This document shows, piece by piece, positions 1-12,100 of a stretch of DNA of 64,000 nt; within the stretch, counting starts at the first letter, position 1, and every line of letters begins with the position of its first letter. This DNA is from Stichopus chloronotus (lineage: Eukaryota > Echinodermata > Holothuroidea > Aspidochirotida > Stichopodidae). The position numbers and the translations under genes are program-made. The stretch lies in assembly GCA_021234535.1 (NCBI GenBank), contig CM037843.1:19127911-19191910 (forward strand), read 5' to 3'. Below the pieces are notes generated by a model. That model did no database searches and was not told the origin of the DNA. It saw only the letters and a list, made by a program, of their open reading frames with translations.

Positions 1-22
1 AAACTGTCGAACATTAGCTTAC

Positions 23-177
23 CTAGATACAAATACGTGGTGGCATCTGTTGAGGATATGGTGGTTAATGCAGATGGGCAGATGGACCTGACATTAGAGG
101 GTATGGTAGGTGTGGGTGCTTCACTAAACTGACCCTCAACCGAAGCACATACCATTGAATTGGGGTCAAAGTCACAC
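23..177 (-). CDS. USH2A: usherin exon 51: end of Cys-rich insert, second half of FN3 18 begins
   Basis: Residues 3451-3502; enters in phase 2, exits in phase 1 at a GTAAGC donor (18-22). With the previous exon it reads [20 protein letters not shown], matching the vertebrate CGRCDFNFTSHIC segment. The last residues [14 protein letters not shown] correspond to the strand where the interrupted FN3 resumes. The gene continues off the left edge. Confidence 0.9.
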
Positions 178-3100
178 CTGAAGAGAAAAGGAATAAAGTT
201 ATCTTAAGATATTTACCAGAAGGTCCCTAAACTTCTTTCATTATATGACAGTATATACACACTTGGCAGTCCTGCATTAGGGAGTGCTACTGCGCTTTGA
301 GAAGACTGCCTAGTTTGCAGTGCTATGTTTCTCATCTTTAATCATGAAAAACAGACATCCTGAATCCATTAAACACCATGGTTGTGGGGATTGCTGGTCC
401 AATTTGGGGATACTGCAGAACCCCACCCTCCTCTCACCCCTCTTAAACTCTTTTTTTTTTTCACAGACTCATAGTTTGCTTTCATGCAAATTATCCATAT
501 ACATTCTGTATCTTTCGATTATCTCCAACTTGCTTCTTCTTTTATTTTATTTTTTTCTTTTATTGCTTGACTAACTTATGTTTTGAAACTGTCCTGTCAC
601 ATTAAACACACAACAGAAAGCAATCGATCATTTTGTTACTGGGATACACCAAATCCTTCCTCATTAATTTGGCTTATGTCCGTAGAGTACCATCACCATG
701 ACCAGAGTCTAGATAGAATGTTACAGTGAACATAACAATGAGATTCACGACTTTAGACACTCAAACCTAACAATGGATTGTCCTTCGTACTGTACTGAGA
801 TGTGAGAGTCATATTTACTTTATATTCACTATATGTGCTCCACTTCCGAGGACTAATTTTGAACTGTGTATCAAAGAACTTTGCGCCCCACCAGCTAGTG
901 AAACTTTTTTTCAAGTTACAGTACTTTTATATAAGTTTGGAAATCAGTTTGCATCTCACCTGTCACAATAGGCAGTGACAGCTTGGTCCACGGGACAAAT
1001 GACTCCGAGCCCACATCCTCCCTCTCCCATGGAACTTCTGTCGGCACACACGTGTGACAATGGGTTATAACCAATGCCATTACAGCAGGCATCTGACGGA
1101 GCAATCTTCTCTAAACCGCAGCACTGTTCCTCTCTGGATAACTTTTCCTCTTCCGAGAGATAAAGATGAGCCTGAAGATTTAAGCAAACAAAGTAGAATA
1201 ACCGGTCTCTGTCAAGAGTTCATTATCGAGGACTTCACATCAGCAGGCTGTCATGTTTTTGGTCATGTGGAACCACATTCAGATTTCAAAAGCCCTTCTG
1301 TACTAATCTCTTCTATACTTAAAATTGCTTTGATTTCCTCCTTCCTGTGTTCTAAATATTCTCAAGCCCAGATGAATGTTTTTGTCCAGACTGACTGATA
1401 ACAAATCTAAAAGAGTTACTACCTCAAACTGAGCCTTGAAGGAGTAAAATTATAGACAGATAAACATGTGAAACAAGCATAGAGCCGTAAGTGCCATACT
1501 ACTTACCCTCGAAAAGCCACCTTCAGTGGTACAACACAAAGTTGTCTCAGGTGCGACATATTCCAGTCCACAGCATACATAGTTTGGTTTCTCTTCATAG
1601 TCCCTTCCTTCCCCGTTCTCTTCGCAGCAGAACCTATCCACAGGAACCACAGACGAACCGCAACATTTGGAACTGAACCCATCAGCGAAGGTACCTACAC
1701 GATTTCCAAAAAGACGGCCGATATTAGGAACTTATGATAAGCCTGGAAGAATGTAAAGGTTCTGAGCAAATGTTACTGAGGTGAATCTCTGGAAAGATTT
1801 GGTCCTTGAATGATTCTCTATCTCCAGTCAAAGGACAGGATGATACCCTGAGTTTCACTAAATGTTATTCCCTTAATCAATTAGCCAGGAAAACTTCAAT
1901 AAGCTACATTACCACCCATTTTGGTTGACCAAAGGGCAAGTGAACATACTTGATCTGAAATGTAACAACTTTTCTGTCCAAAATACGACAACTATGAAAG
2001 TTTGTTCAAAATGCAACAGCTTCCTGCCCAAATTGTAATGAGCTATGAACGTTGGTCCAAAAAGCAACAACTTTCTGCCCAAAATGTAACAAAGTAAAGA
2101 TTCACATCAGATGGTACTGAAAAACCTAAGATGGCTGACTTTGTTTCTTTTAAAGTGCCATAACTTAAACAAAACAAGGTCAGATAGAACTGAACAGAAA
2201 GTTGTTGCATTTAAGATCAACTTTCATAGTTGTTGCATTTTGGGCTGAAAGTTGCTACATTTTGGACCAAGTTGTGTTTTCTACATTGGTAAACAACAAT
2301 TAATAGCAAATATGCTGAACCAAAATGACATTATAACAAACTTAGGCTGAATATATCATGGTCTTTACCGAGATGATGAATCTCATTTTTTACTGATTGT
2401 AAATACTATCCAGTATATGAAGAAGGCAAGGTGTGAAGGTAACCAGACATTATGAAGTCTAGACCAATGTTTGAACAAAAACAAAATAAACCAATCTGTT
2501 AGTTTGAACCGATCCAACACAACACACTACCACAGAGGAGAAAACAAAACAGGAAGAAATATTACACCATAGAAACCACAGCTGTAAAAAATACCTCCCT
2601 CTCTATACCTATACCTACACCTATATATATATCATCCTTGTATTCACAGGTCTGTGTTCACTTCTTCAACAAAATGTGGGCCTTGCTCTGTTTAACCATT
2701 GTTCATTCAAAACCTTCTTTTGTGATTACAAATAAAACAATAGCACAAAAACAGGCAAATAAGTCACAGGCAAAGGACAATTGTGTATGCAAAAATTTTG
2801 CTGTCTCAAGGTTCATTTTGCAACCATCAGTAAAACATGGTTTCTCTTTAACAGACAGTGGAATGAGCAACAATCTGCTTATAATGTGACCTGTGTATAC
2901 CGATGTCTACCAGTGACACACACCCATTATCACATCATGAATACATATATATGTGTTTTCACAACATGTTTTCCAATGATGTGTGTATTTGCAATGGTGT
3001 ATGTGTGTTTGTGTATATGGGAAAGAGTGGGTGTATGTGGTGTGTACAACATTTACATGTCTACCTTTTTTTTCCGACTGCCCTTCGTTTGTCTGCTAAT

Positions 3101-6100
3101 GTGCACCACCGGCTAAGGCTGAAGGTTCTCTGATAGCTGATTAGTACTCGCAATTATGAGTTAGTAAACCATTTTTAGTGACTATTTCTAAAAGTTGATT
3201 ATCTGACTCAAGATTTGTGATGTGATGTAATACTGCAAAATAGAAGTGACAAAATAATTGTAGGAAATCTCTGAAAAGGACACCTAACAGTGACCTGACA
3301 GAAGACGCTAAGTGATGTTAATAACAGATTAGTTACTACAACAGCAATAACAACAAAAAAAACCCCAAACACCAAGGAACATCAAATTTACCAGTAGATG
3401 CAACAAAAGTGTTGCTGCAACATAGGCCTTGACTTCCATCATAGAATGATCCTTATGTGATGAACAAGATTATAAGAAAAAAAGTGACAAACAGTAAGAA
3501 TACATATAAAAAGTAGTTTACTTGGAAGAAAATTGAGCTTAAACCTTTCTTGCATTAAAAAAAAAGGTTATTCTGCTACATTTCAAACTCAATAGCTAAT
3601 GTCGATTGCCATCTAGGAAAAATGATGAGTGCAGATGAAATGGATGTCCACAGTTCTGGCATAAGTTGACAAGATTACTTTAGGTAGAAAAACTCACTTA
3701 AACAAACCTGTGGCCATTCATGTTGATATCAGAAACAAAAACTTTTGTTTTTGTTCCCCTTCTCTCATTTTTTAATTCTCTCCTTTACTCATTGAAACTC
3801 TTTTACTCGTTATTTTCTCGTACTGGGGCAGGACTAAGTTTTGCTTATTTCTGGCTCCCCTACACATCAATTAGTCAATTACTTTTTCTTCAGTATGCCT
3901 CAATTAACTTGTGATACATTTATTACACCGAAGTATGAAATCAAATTGAATTTATCCATGGTTTTATTGAACTTCAACGACCAAACATTCTCATGCAGCC
4001 ATTAATTTCCTTCTGCCCCTGCCTCCCTCCTTCTTAATGAATACTGTAAGTTTCATAATAGCCAACAATGTTCCTGTTGCAACTTAATCAATATCCAACA
4101 TCATCCCGTCATATGATGACACAGTTGTGGCTACAGTTAGTCATCCTTCTTGATATCAGAAGCAAAAATGTTTCAATCTCTCCATTTACAGTTCGGAGGA
4201 TTGTTCAACATAAAGTACAGTTGTTTTTGTATTCTAGCACAGTATACTACATGCTGCAGTGCACTAAGCCACATACTCTCTATTAACTGGTGATGGAGTT
4301 GTTATCCGTCTTGTTTGAACGACAGTACTGGCACTGAAACTTCAAAATCAAATACAATGCACACCACACGTATCATTCACTTATTTATTCATGTGTCTAT
4401 CTCACACAGGCTGTGCATTCTTTTATAATAAAGCTAGCATGAACAGCTGTGTCTGGTCAATTTATCATTTATTTGTTCAGTTTTTAACAATGCATCTGTT
4501 ACCTTGGTAACAACTAATGCATCTATCAAACAACAGAGAACAGCTGTCGAAAGTCATTGATAGGTTTTAATACCACCGTATGGTGATATTTTTCATAGGT
4601 TTCACTTCAAAACTGTAATCAATCATTTTGAATACTGAGGTATTATATATTATTACCATACAAAGTATTCCGGAACTTGAATGACATTGCCAGGTAAGTT
4701 AAAGATATAGAGACAAAGTATTCAGTATTCAATGCTAGAGAAAAATGATAGTAAGAATCCTGTAGATGAGCTTATGGTGTCAAAAAATGTCAAAAAACAA
4801 GCTGCACCAGAGACCAAACTGGAATTTATCATTCCATCTATGAAATAGGTCTAGATGTGACAATGCCCCACTGTTTCAAAGACAATGTACCAAAGCAGTT
4901 AAGAAAGCAGAACACTGTACAGACCTCAGACTTTTGTCACCTGTTAATTATACAGCCACTTCACACAGTAGATATGTAATGTACCATAAAAAGTCACAAA
5001 AAAATTGATGCACAGATCATCCAACTAGCCATCTGATGATTAAATAGGTTATTACTTTTTCAATTACAATCAAGCACATACAACAGTGTAAAGTTAGCTC
5101 AAATGAAAGGCATGGGTCACACTAGAACAACATATCGGATCCAAACTTTTGAAAAGTATCGCACCAGTGGTGTTCTTTCAGTGCTTCGTTTATGCTAGTC
5201 ACTACACAACCATATCTCATGATAACTATCTTGCTATGAATTATCCCGATTGGATCAAATTATCCCGATTGGATCAAATTATCCCAATCGGATCAAATTA
5301 TCTCAATTTCTCAAATTTTCTCATCTTATTCTGATATACAACTCTGCAGAAAGATTCATTTCAAAACCATTTCCACATATGTCACTCCTATCAGCCACTT
5401 CTCACATGACATCACACATGTTTATGCTTTCTCCGGAGGAACAAACCCTAACCATAATGATATATCCAGATATCACGTCATGTTCTATCATGCAGAAAAG
5501 GTCTTCTCAAGAAATGATTTTAGCACATTATGTGTATTTTGTGAGGACTAGGTGACTCCTATCCGATAAAACTGTTTTGAGACGAAATCACACCATGATT
5601 GGTAGATGTTCTATTTTCGTTTTGGTCATCCACACCTCATATGACTGTATAAGATCACCAATTTTTGGCTTTTTTTTACTACATCTGAAGAAGATTTAAG
5701 CTGAAACTTGCAAAAATCGGATAGAAATTAAATTCCATATCACTCTAGTGTGACCTTCTCTGAAGGGTTCAATAATTGTTCTGAAAGTGAGGACGCAGAA
5801 TCTCACCTGCACAACAAATTTGCGGTCCACTGGAATCATACGGTACCCCTTCGCAGCAGCTGTCGCCCAAGCCGACCACCACCCTATCCTGCGATGGATC
5901 ACTGCAGCATATCTGGCCTGGTAACACCTCCACATACTGTCCATTGCAGCACTGATAATCTTCCTGACTGGAGTGGAATTGCCCTCCACAGCAGACATAT
6001 GATCCCTCACTAGCTGGTATGGGAATGTAGTTGGTGTCACAACACTGGTAGTCCGGTTGGTAGTCATGAATACTGCCGGCACAACAGACCTACAGAAACA

Positions 6101-9100
6101 GGATCATTTATGGGTCATTGCAGTTCCTAAAGTTCCTAAATATATGGCAGTTAATGGTAAAGCATGTACCAAAACTGAGGCAAGCTTGATTAAAGGAATA
6201 TTTCCCTGAAAAGGGTTCCCAAATGAAATAGGGTATTTTTTCACTGCCGAACATTTTAAACCACATGCCAATATCTTGTTCCTAACTCAAGATACTGCTG
6301 AAATACTTCTCTGGTCAAGAAAGATTTCAAGTTGCCTCTCCATTACAAACATGTCATGTAAAACAGCCAAATTATATCAAGAAATCTTTGCTATTCTTTG
6401 AAAGTATTATTTACCCTCAACACCTGAAACTAGTCAAAATGTACATTTTGCCTATCATAGATTTACCCTAAAATATTGTGGGAAACTAAGGTCACATCTC
6501 TTAAACTATCAATACTGCTTCTTTTAATAAGGTCAAGGTTACAAAGAAATACAAAGGAAATTCAAGTGGTTGAGCCTGAGTGACATCACAAATTTACCAC
6601 AATGCAATGTGTCATTCTGAAATAGATATTTCTTTGAAAATCCATAACTTCCAAATGGAACATGCTATTGAGACATAGTTTTCACCAATTAAGAGAGAAA
6701 AATATTCCCAATTTTAATTAAATTTCAGTTTTCTTCAGCGATCATGCCTTAATTTGTGCGAGACAGGGTTTTTTGACTTTGAAACCAACTGATGGACAGC
6801 TAAAGGGAGTCTTTGTTTCTCTGAGAAGTTAAACTGAATAAATTTACATAAACAAATGAAAAGTAAATGCTTGCTTCAAAAAGGGCAACAAGAAAGGCAG
6901 AGTAGTGCTCTCTACAGAGACACAATATCTAAGAAGGTTGAACCACTGGAAGGCTGAAAAATGACTCACCTTACTCCCGGAATAACATTGCCTTCCACAC
7001 ACACTCTCTGTTGAACTGCATTCAATATAACTGCAGGTATTACTCTCCTCAGAACTCATGCTGTGTCAAGGCAGAAGGAAAAAATGATGAAACTGTCAGT
7101 AGGGGAAGTTCGCCGTCACGGGCAATGTACATGGAATGCAGGACTCTGATATAGTAGCATAGTTGTACATCAAAGTTTAACAAAAATAGAGAGGCAAAGT
7201 TTTCAAACCATTTTTAAAAATGTGACGCAAATTGAAAATACAGAAAACAAGCCTCAAATGTTCACAGCACTGAGATGTAAGCCTTTCGGCCTTAGTTGAT
7301 CAAATATTTCAAATGAAGTTGATGCTGTTTATTTTATATTAATGTTAACAATCTCCTAATCTGACTTACTTGGGAAATGTTTAATGAGTAGTTATTCTGA
7401 TTTTAATCAAAATTACAAAATCTAGTGTAAATTGCCAAGAGTAGGAGTTGATAACAAAAATGTCTCTAAACAAAGGAAGATATATATCATAGAAATAGAT
7501 AGAAAGATATCATGAAACGGCAAGTGTAGCCAAAACTCTGTGTGGCAAAAAGCAGTCTCATTAAACCACGTTACACAAATCCAATGAAAATATAACTCGG
7601 GAAACAGCTAAACGTTGGAACACAGTTTTCCCTGAATATTACCAGATTATCTAAAAAAAAAAGGTTGTGTTTATTTCTGTTTTCCCCAAAGATGTATTTA
7701 GATATTGAACTACAAATTCTCTGGACATATGTGTATTATACATGGCAAATGCTGAAGCCACCTATTACTGTTTGGCCTCATTTGTTCAGTGGGTGAGTAG
7801 TTAGCCTGATGCCATTCTGTTTTATCTACTTCTGTGATATATATATATGATGTCAAAACAACTGTAAAGAACTGAATTGTTAAAAAAATCGCTCCAATCA
7901 TTTCATATGTGTTTCAATTTCACACTACTCTTTACATAATCATATCTATGAACTATTATGCAAGATATTGCTATCATAAACTTACCTTTCTCTAACTTGT
8001 ACTTTCTACATGTAAGTATACAAATATTTACCTTTCTGTACATTGCCTCAACTCTCTTCTGAGGAGCTCATATCTCTGAATGATGCCGTTGGGTAGTGTC
8101 GGCTGCGCCCAGCTGACCCGCATCGCCGTGGGCCCCAGAACCAACAGATTGGGAGGAGATATTCCCGAGGGAGTTACTTCGAGGGTGGTGAAGATGGTGG
8201 CATTGCTCAGCAGACAGTCATACACTGTACAAACCATGACCTGTCAAAGCAATAAACATTCCAAAACTGTGATGACTGTTTCTTGCTAAATGTTTGTTTT
8301 GAATCGTAGAAAGCTTGGAAGCGGACTCTCCTTTATGGCGGTAATTATTGTTGGCACTTGGCCAAGGTAATGATATTCTTCTATGATGCATTTCATTGGC
8401 ATGACCATTCAACAATACAATGAAGTGGAAAAAGTTATTACTTTTATTTGCTATCGAGATTTGACTGGAATATTCTGGAAATTTCAAATTTAAAATGAAA
8501 TGATTTGATGATGAAAACTTATGATTAAATGGCCTCACAGGATACTAATGCAGTCGAACATTGGTTTAAAAAGTCTGAAAAATGCTATATGAAAAGTTAG
8601 AATATATTCCAACCAAAAATATGTTAAAAAAAAACTCAGGGCACCTGGCAAAATTGGAGCCAGGTCAAATACATATATACTGCCTGATTCCTTGTCACAG
8701 CCTTTAACATCAATCACAAACAAGAGCCCAAGGGCACTCTGGTTCCTTGCACAGATGGAGAGCATATAATGTTAATTATGAAGTAAAAGGGAGCATATTG
8801 CATTATTTTGTACGATAGCCTATATGGTCCATTTCTGACCATGAACTCTCACTTTTGTAACATAAAATCTGTAGAGAGAAAAACATATTTCATGCTTCTA
8901 TAAAATGGCCCATTTCAGACATTGGACCCCAAACATGACAAACATGCACCCACATGGAACCACTTCCATAGCACTAATGTGACCAACCATCTACAGTGTT
9001 ACATACAATCTGTAAGAGAAGAAGTATTTTGCATGATTTCACAACAGCCTAGGGGCACTATGGTTCCTTGTACTTGGAATACACATACTGTAAAATGATG

Positions 9101-12100
9101 TGCCTGAGTTCATAAATATCAAAGAAGCCATTTCAATTAATGCAATGAATTGAAGATGATGATTTAGAACTGCAATATAAAGCAATATCCCATTCATTTT
9201 ACAAAACACAAACAGCTGTGAATCTCTGCAAATTGCAATAAGGCTTATCACATCTATGCCCCTTTAAAGTCCATCACACTGACAACATGCATGGAGGGAA
9301 CTCCTGAGGTCTAGTTTAAGCTGGTAAGAACACCAACTGACTTACTCTCTTTCATTGTGTTCTGCCCTCTTCACTTATTGAAAAGACACTCACATGAATG
9401 AACACATTAGCACTCACGCACGAGGAGGTAAACTGATCCAGCCAAAACTTGTCTGGTGTGACCACCTACAGTACTGCAAACAGCACACTGCTGCTTCTTC
9501 ATTTGATCAAGAAACTGCTAACTCAAGCAGTACTTCCATGATGCACTGGAGGGGGACTAATGGAACACATGAGCATCCACAGCATAACAAGGTTTTCAGA
9601 CTTATGCCCCCAGTTCCCCCAGATGACCTTTGACCTCCACCAAAAACAATAGGGCACACCTTCTCAATATGGCAAACCTACATAGCAAGTTTGACTTTCA
9701 TCTGACTTTCCCCTATTGAGTTACAGCATACCCAAGCAAAACAGACTTTTGCCCCCAGTTCCCCCAGATGACCTTTGACCTCCATAAAAAACGATAGGGT
9801 ACACCTTCTCAATATGGCGAACCTACATACCAAGTTTGACTTTCATCTGACTTTCCCCTATTGAGTTACAGCATACCCAAGCAAAACAGACTTTTGCCCC
9901 AGTTCCCCCAGATGACCTTTGACCTCCACCAAAAACGATAGGGCACACCTTCTCAATATGGCGAACCTACATACCAAGTCTGACTTTTATCTGACTTTCC
10001 CCTATTGAGTTAGAGCGTACCTAAGCAAGTGTTACAGATGCACACACACACACACACACGCCAACCTGACTACATAGGTTCCTTTGCTGCCGCAAGGAAC
10101 CAAAAACCACTTATCCAACAAGCCACAAGCATGAGGCTGCTCAATTCCATAAATTTCTTCCAATTGGTTCAATTCTTAAAGTTACTCCCTGTCCTGGGAA
10201 CTTACCTTGACAGAGTATACAGTGTACGGTTGCAGTTGGGAGATGATGAAAGACAGTGTCGATTCAGGCACCTCTCCGACCTCTTCTTCGTCTAAGAGGA
10301 TGGTATACGACAGGACGTCCCCGTTGGGCTGTGACGGTACCCTCCACATGATCTGGACAGAACTGGCACTCAAGACCCTGAACTGAGGATCCTCAAATCC
10401 CTCTGGAGCTGCAAAATTAGCAACATCAAACACATACAGCAACAAAGTTTTGACAAAATGGAAAGATTTTTTCCAGCGGAAGGACTGAAAAACAAACACC
10501 GCGGATGAAACAGATACACATTTTCCCATCGAATTTGAGCAGTGAATATGCTGAGTATGACTTCAAACGGTCACCGATGGTACTAAAACTTTCCTCACCT
10601 TACGAGCATGCTTTACGTCATGAAGTTTTAAAATGTTTAACAGGTAGTTGCATTTCATGCTTTACACTACAAAGTGAGAAAAAGCTCAATAATAACAGAC
10701 CCATGGGATGGGGTTTAACAAATAGCAATCATATTTTGGTTGAGATTTAGATGGTGGTTTATTAAATGGGCATCACCTTTCTTTTCTCCTTTTATCACTT
10801 GCTTCTGCTTTTTTTGTCTTTGTTATCATGCATCTTCTGGCAGGGTACTCACTAAATCAGATGCCCATGAGAGATATCTCAGTCTTTCTTTCATGGTTGA
10901 GATAATCAGTTGATTCTTGCTCTTGCTACTTTACATACCATTAGGAAATCACATGTACAACAAAACAATTGGATATGAAATGACCTTACCACCATCAAGC
11001 GTTTCAACAGTCACAGGAACACTGGAGACGTTGTAAGCTCCGTTGGAGATCAGCAGCTCCAACATGTACACCGTGTTTGGTCTCAGAGAGGTCAAAATAG
11101 TGCTGTTGATGTCTGGTGGGTAGTTAAGAGTCCTGGTCTCCAAAGAGCTATTGATTCTGATGTAGTACTGTTCCACTGAACCTTGCAGCTGCAGTAATGC
11201 TAGGAAAACATAACACCATATTATACTAAATGACTTGGTGAGGTGGGGTCCAGCAAAGGATATGTGGAAATGATGGAGAAACAGAAATCATACTGCATGG
11301 TATGGTTTACAATGAAAGTGATATTTGCATGCCTTTGAAAAAGATCCACTAGCTGAAGATATTTACCTAAATATGCTGCGCAATTCAATCATATCTGTTT
11401 GATGATATGAGAAAGTAATGATACCATAACTGTTAATGAGAAAGGTGAGGGTGGGGTTGGGAAAGAAGTGGTAAGGTGTGAGATGCTGATTAAAAGATAA
11501 CACCACAACTTGGACATCAATGTCTATTTGGTTGATGATACACAGAAATTCTGTAACAGTTGTGTGACTTACAAGGAGTGGTCCAGTCCACAAGGACGTT
11601 CACATGATCCAACGCCACGGCTGTCAAAGTCCCTGCCTGCAATGGAAAGCCCGCCAAGGTAGTGGCCTCTTCTGATGCATCCGATGTCACAAACCCGATC
11701 TGATTGAACGTGGTGACGCGGTAAAGGTAAGTTGTAAATGTTGTCAGCCCTCTGTCTTGGAAGGAGGTTTGTGTACCATTATAGATCAGCTCCCAGAAAC
11801 CTAAGCCAAACACAATTCCTGTGAGAAAAAAGAACTTATGATATCATAAGATGAGAAAAGGAAAACATTTATTGCAAAATGCAGTAAAATATGTGGGCGT
11901 ACTTTCTGCTTTTACAACATTGACATGTGCTAAAAAAATTAACAGCATGGAAGAGCAATTTTTCATTTGTTTTCTTATTTGGAAGTCCAGGTCCAGAGTG
12001 CCTTAGTGAATTCTCACTGCACACTTCACAAAATGTGACTTGCAACAGCAACATGACATAGACCTACAGGTGAAAGGTGTTGTAGCACTATCTACTACTA

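Larger units (their letters stand above)
1695..5806. other. usherin intron 48 (4.1 kb)
   Basis: The longest usherin intron in the window. It carries an inverted/tandem repeat near 1950-2285, a TA-rich and TG-rich stretch near 2600-3060, and a 19-base tandem repeat at 5241-5316. No coding exon is recognisable. Confidence 0.7.
8241..10205. other. usherin intron 45 (2 kb), repeat-rich
   Basis: Contains diverged ~120-base direct repeats at about 8740-9060 (words like 'ggcactctggttccttg'), the 145-base tandem array at 9600-10027, a (CA)n tract and a perfect hairpin at 10077-10101. No exon seen. Confidence 0.65.

Noticed and set aside
5696..6082. 128-codon minus-strand frame over usherin exon 48
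   Set aside because: It is an alternative frame of exon 48. The phase-compatible frame gives the conserved CC doublets instead.
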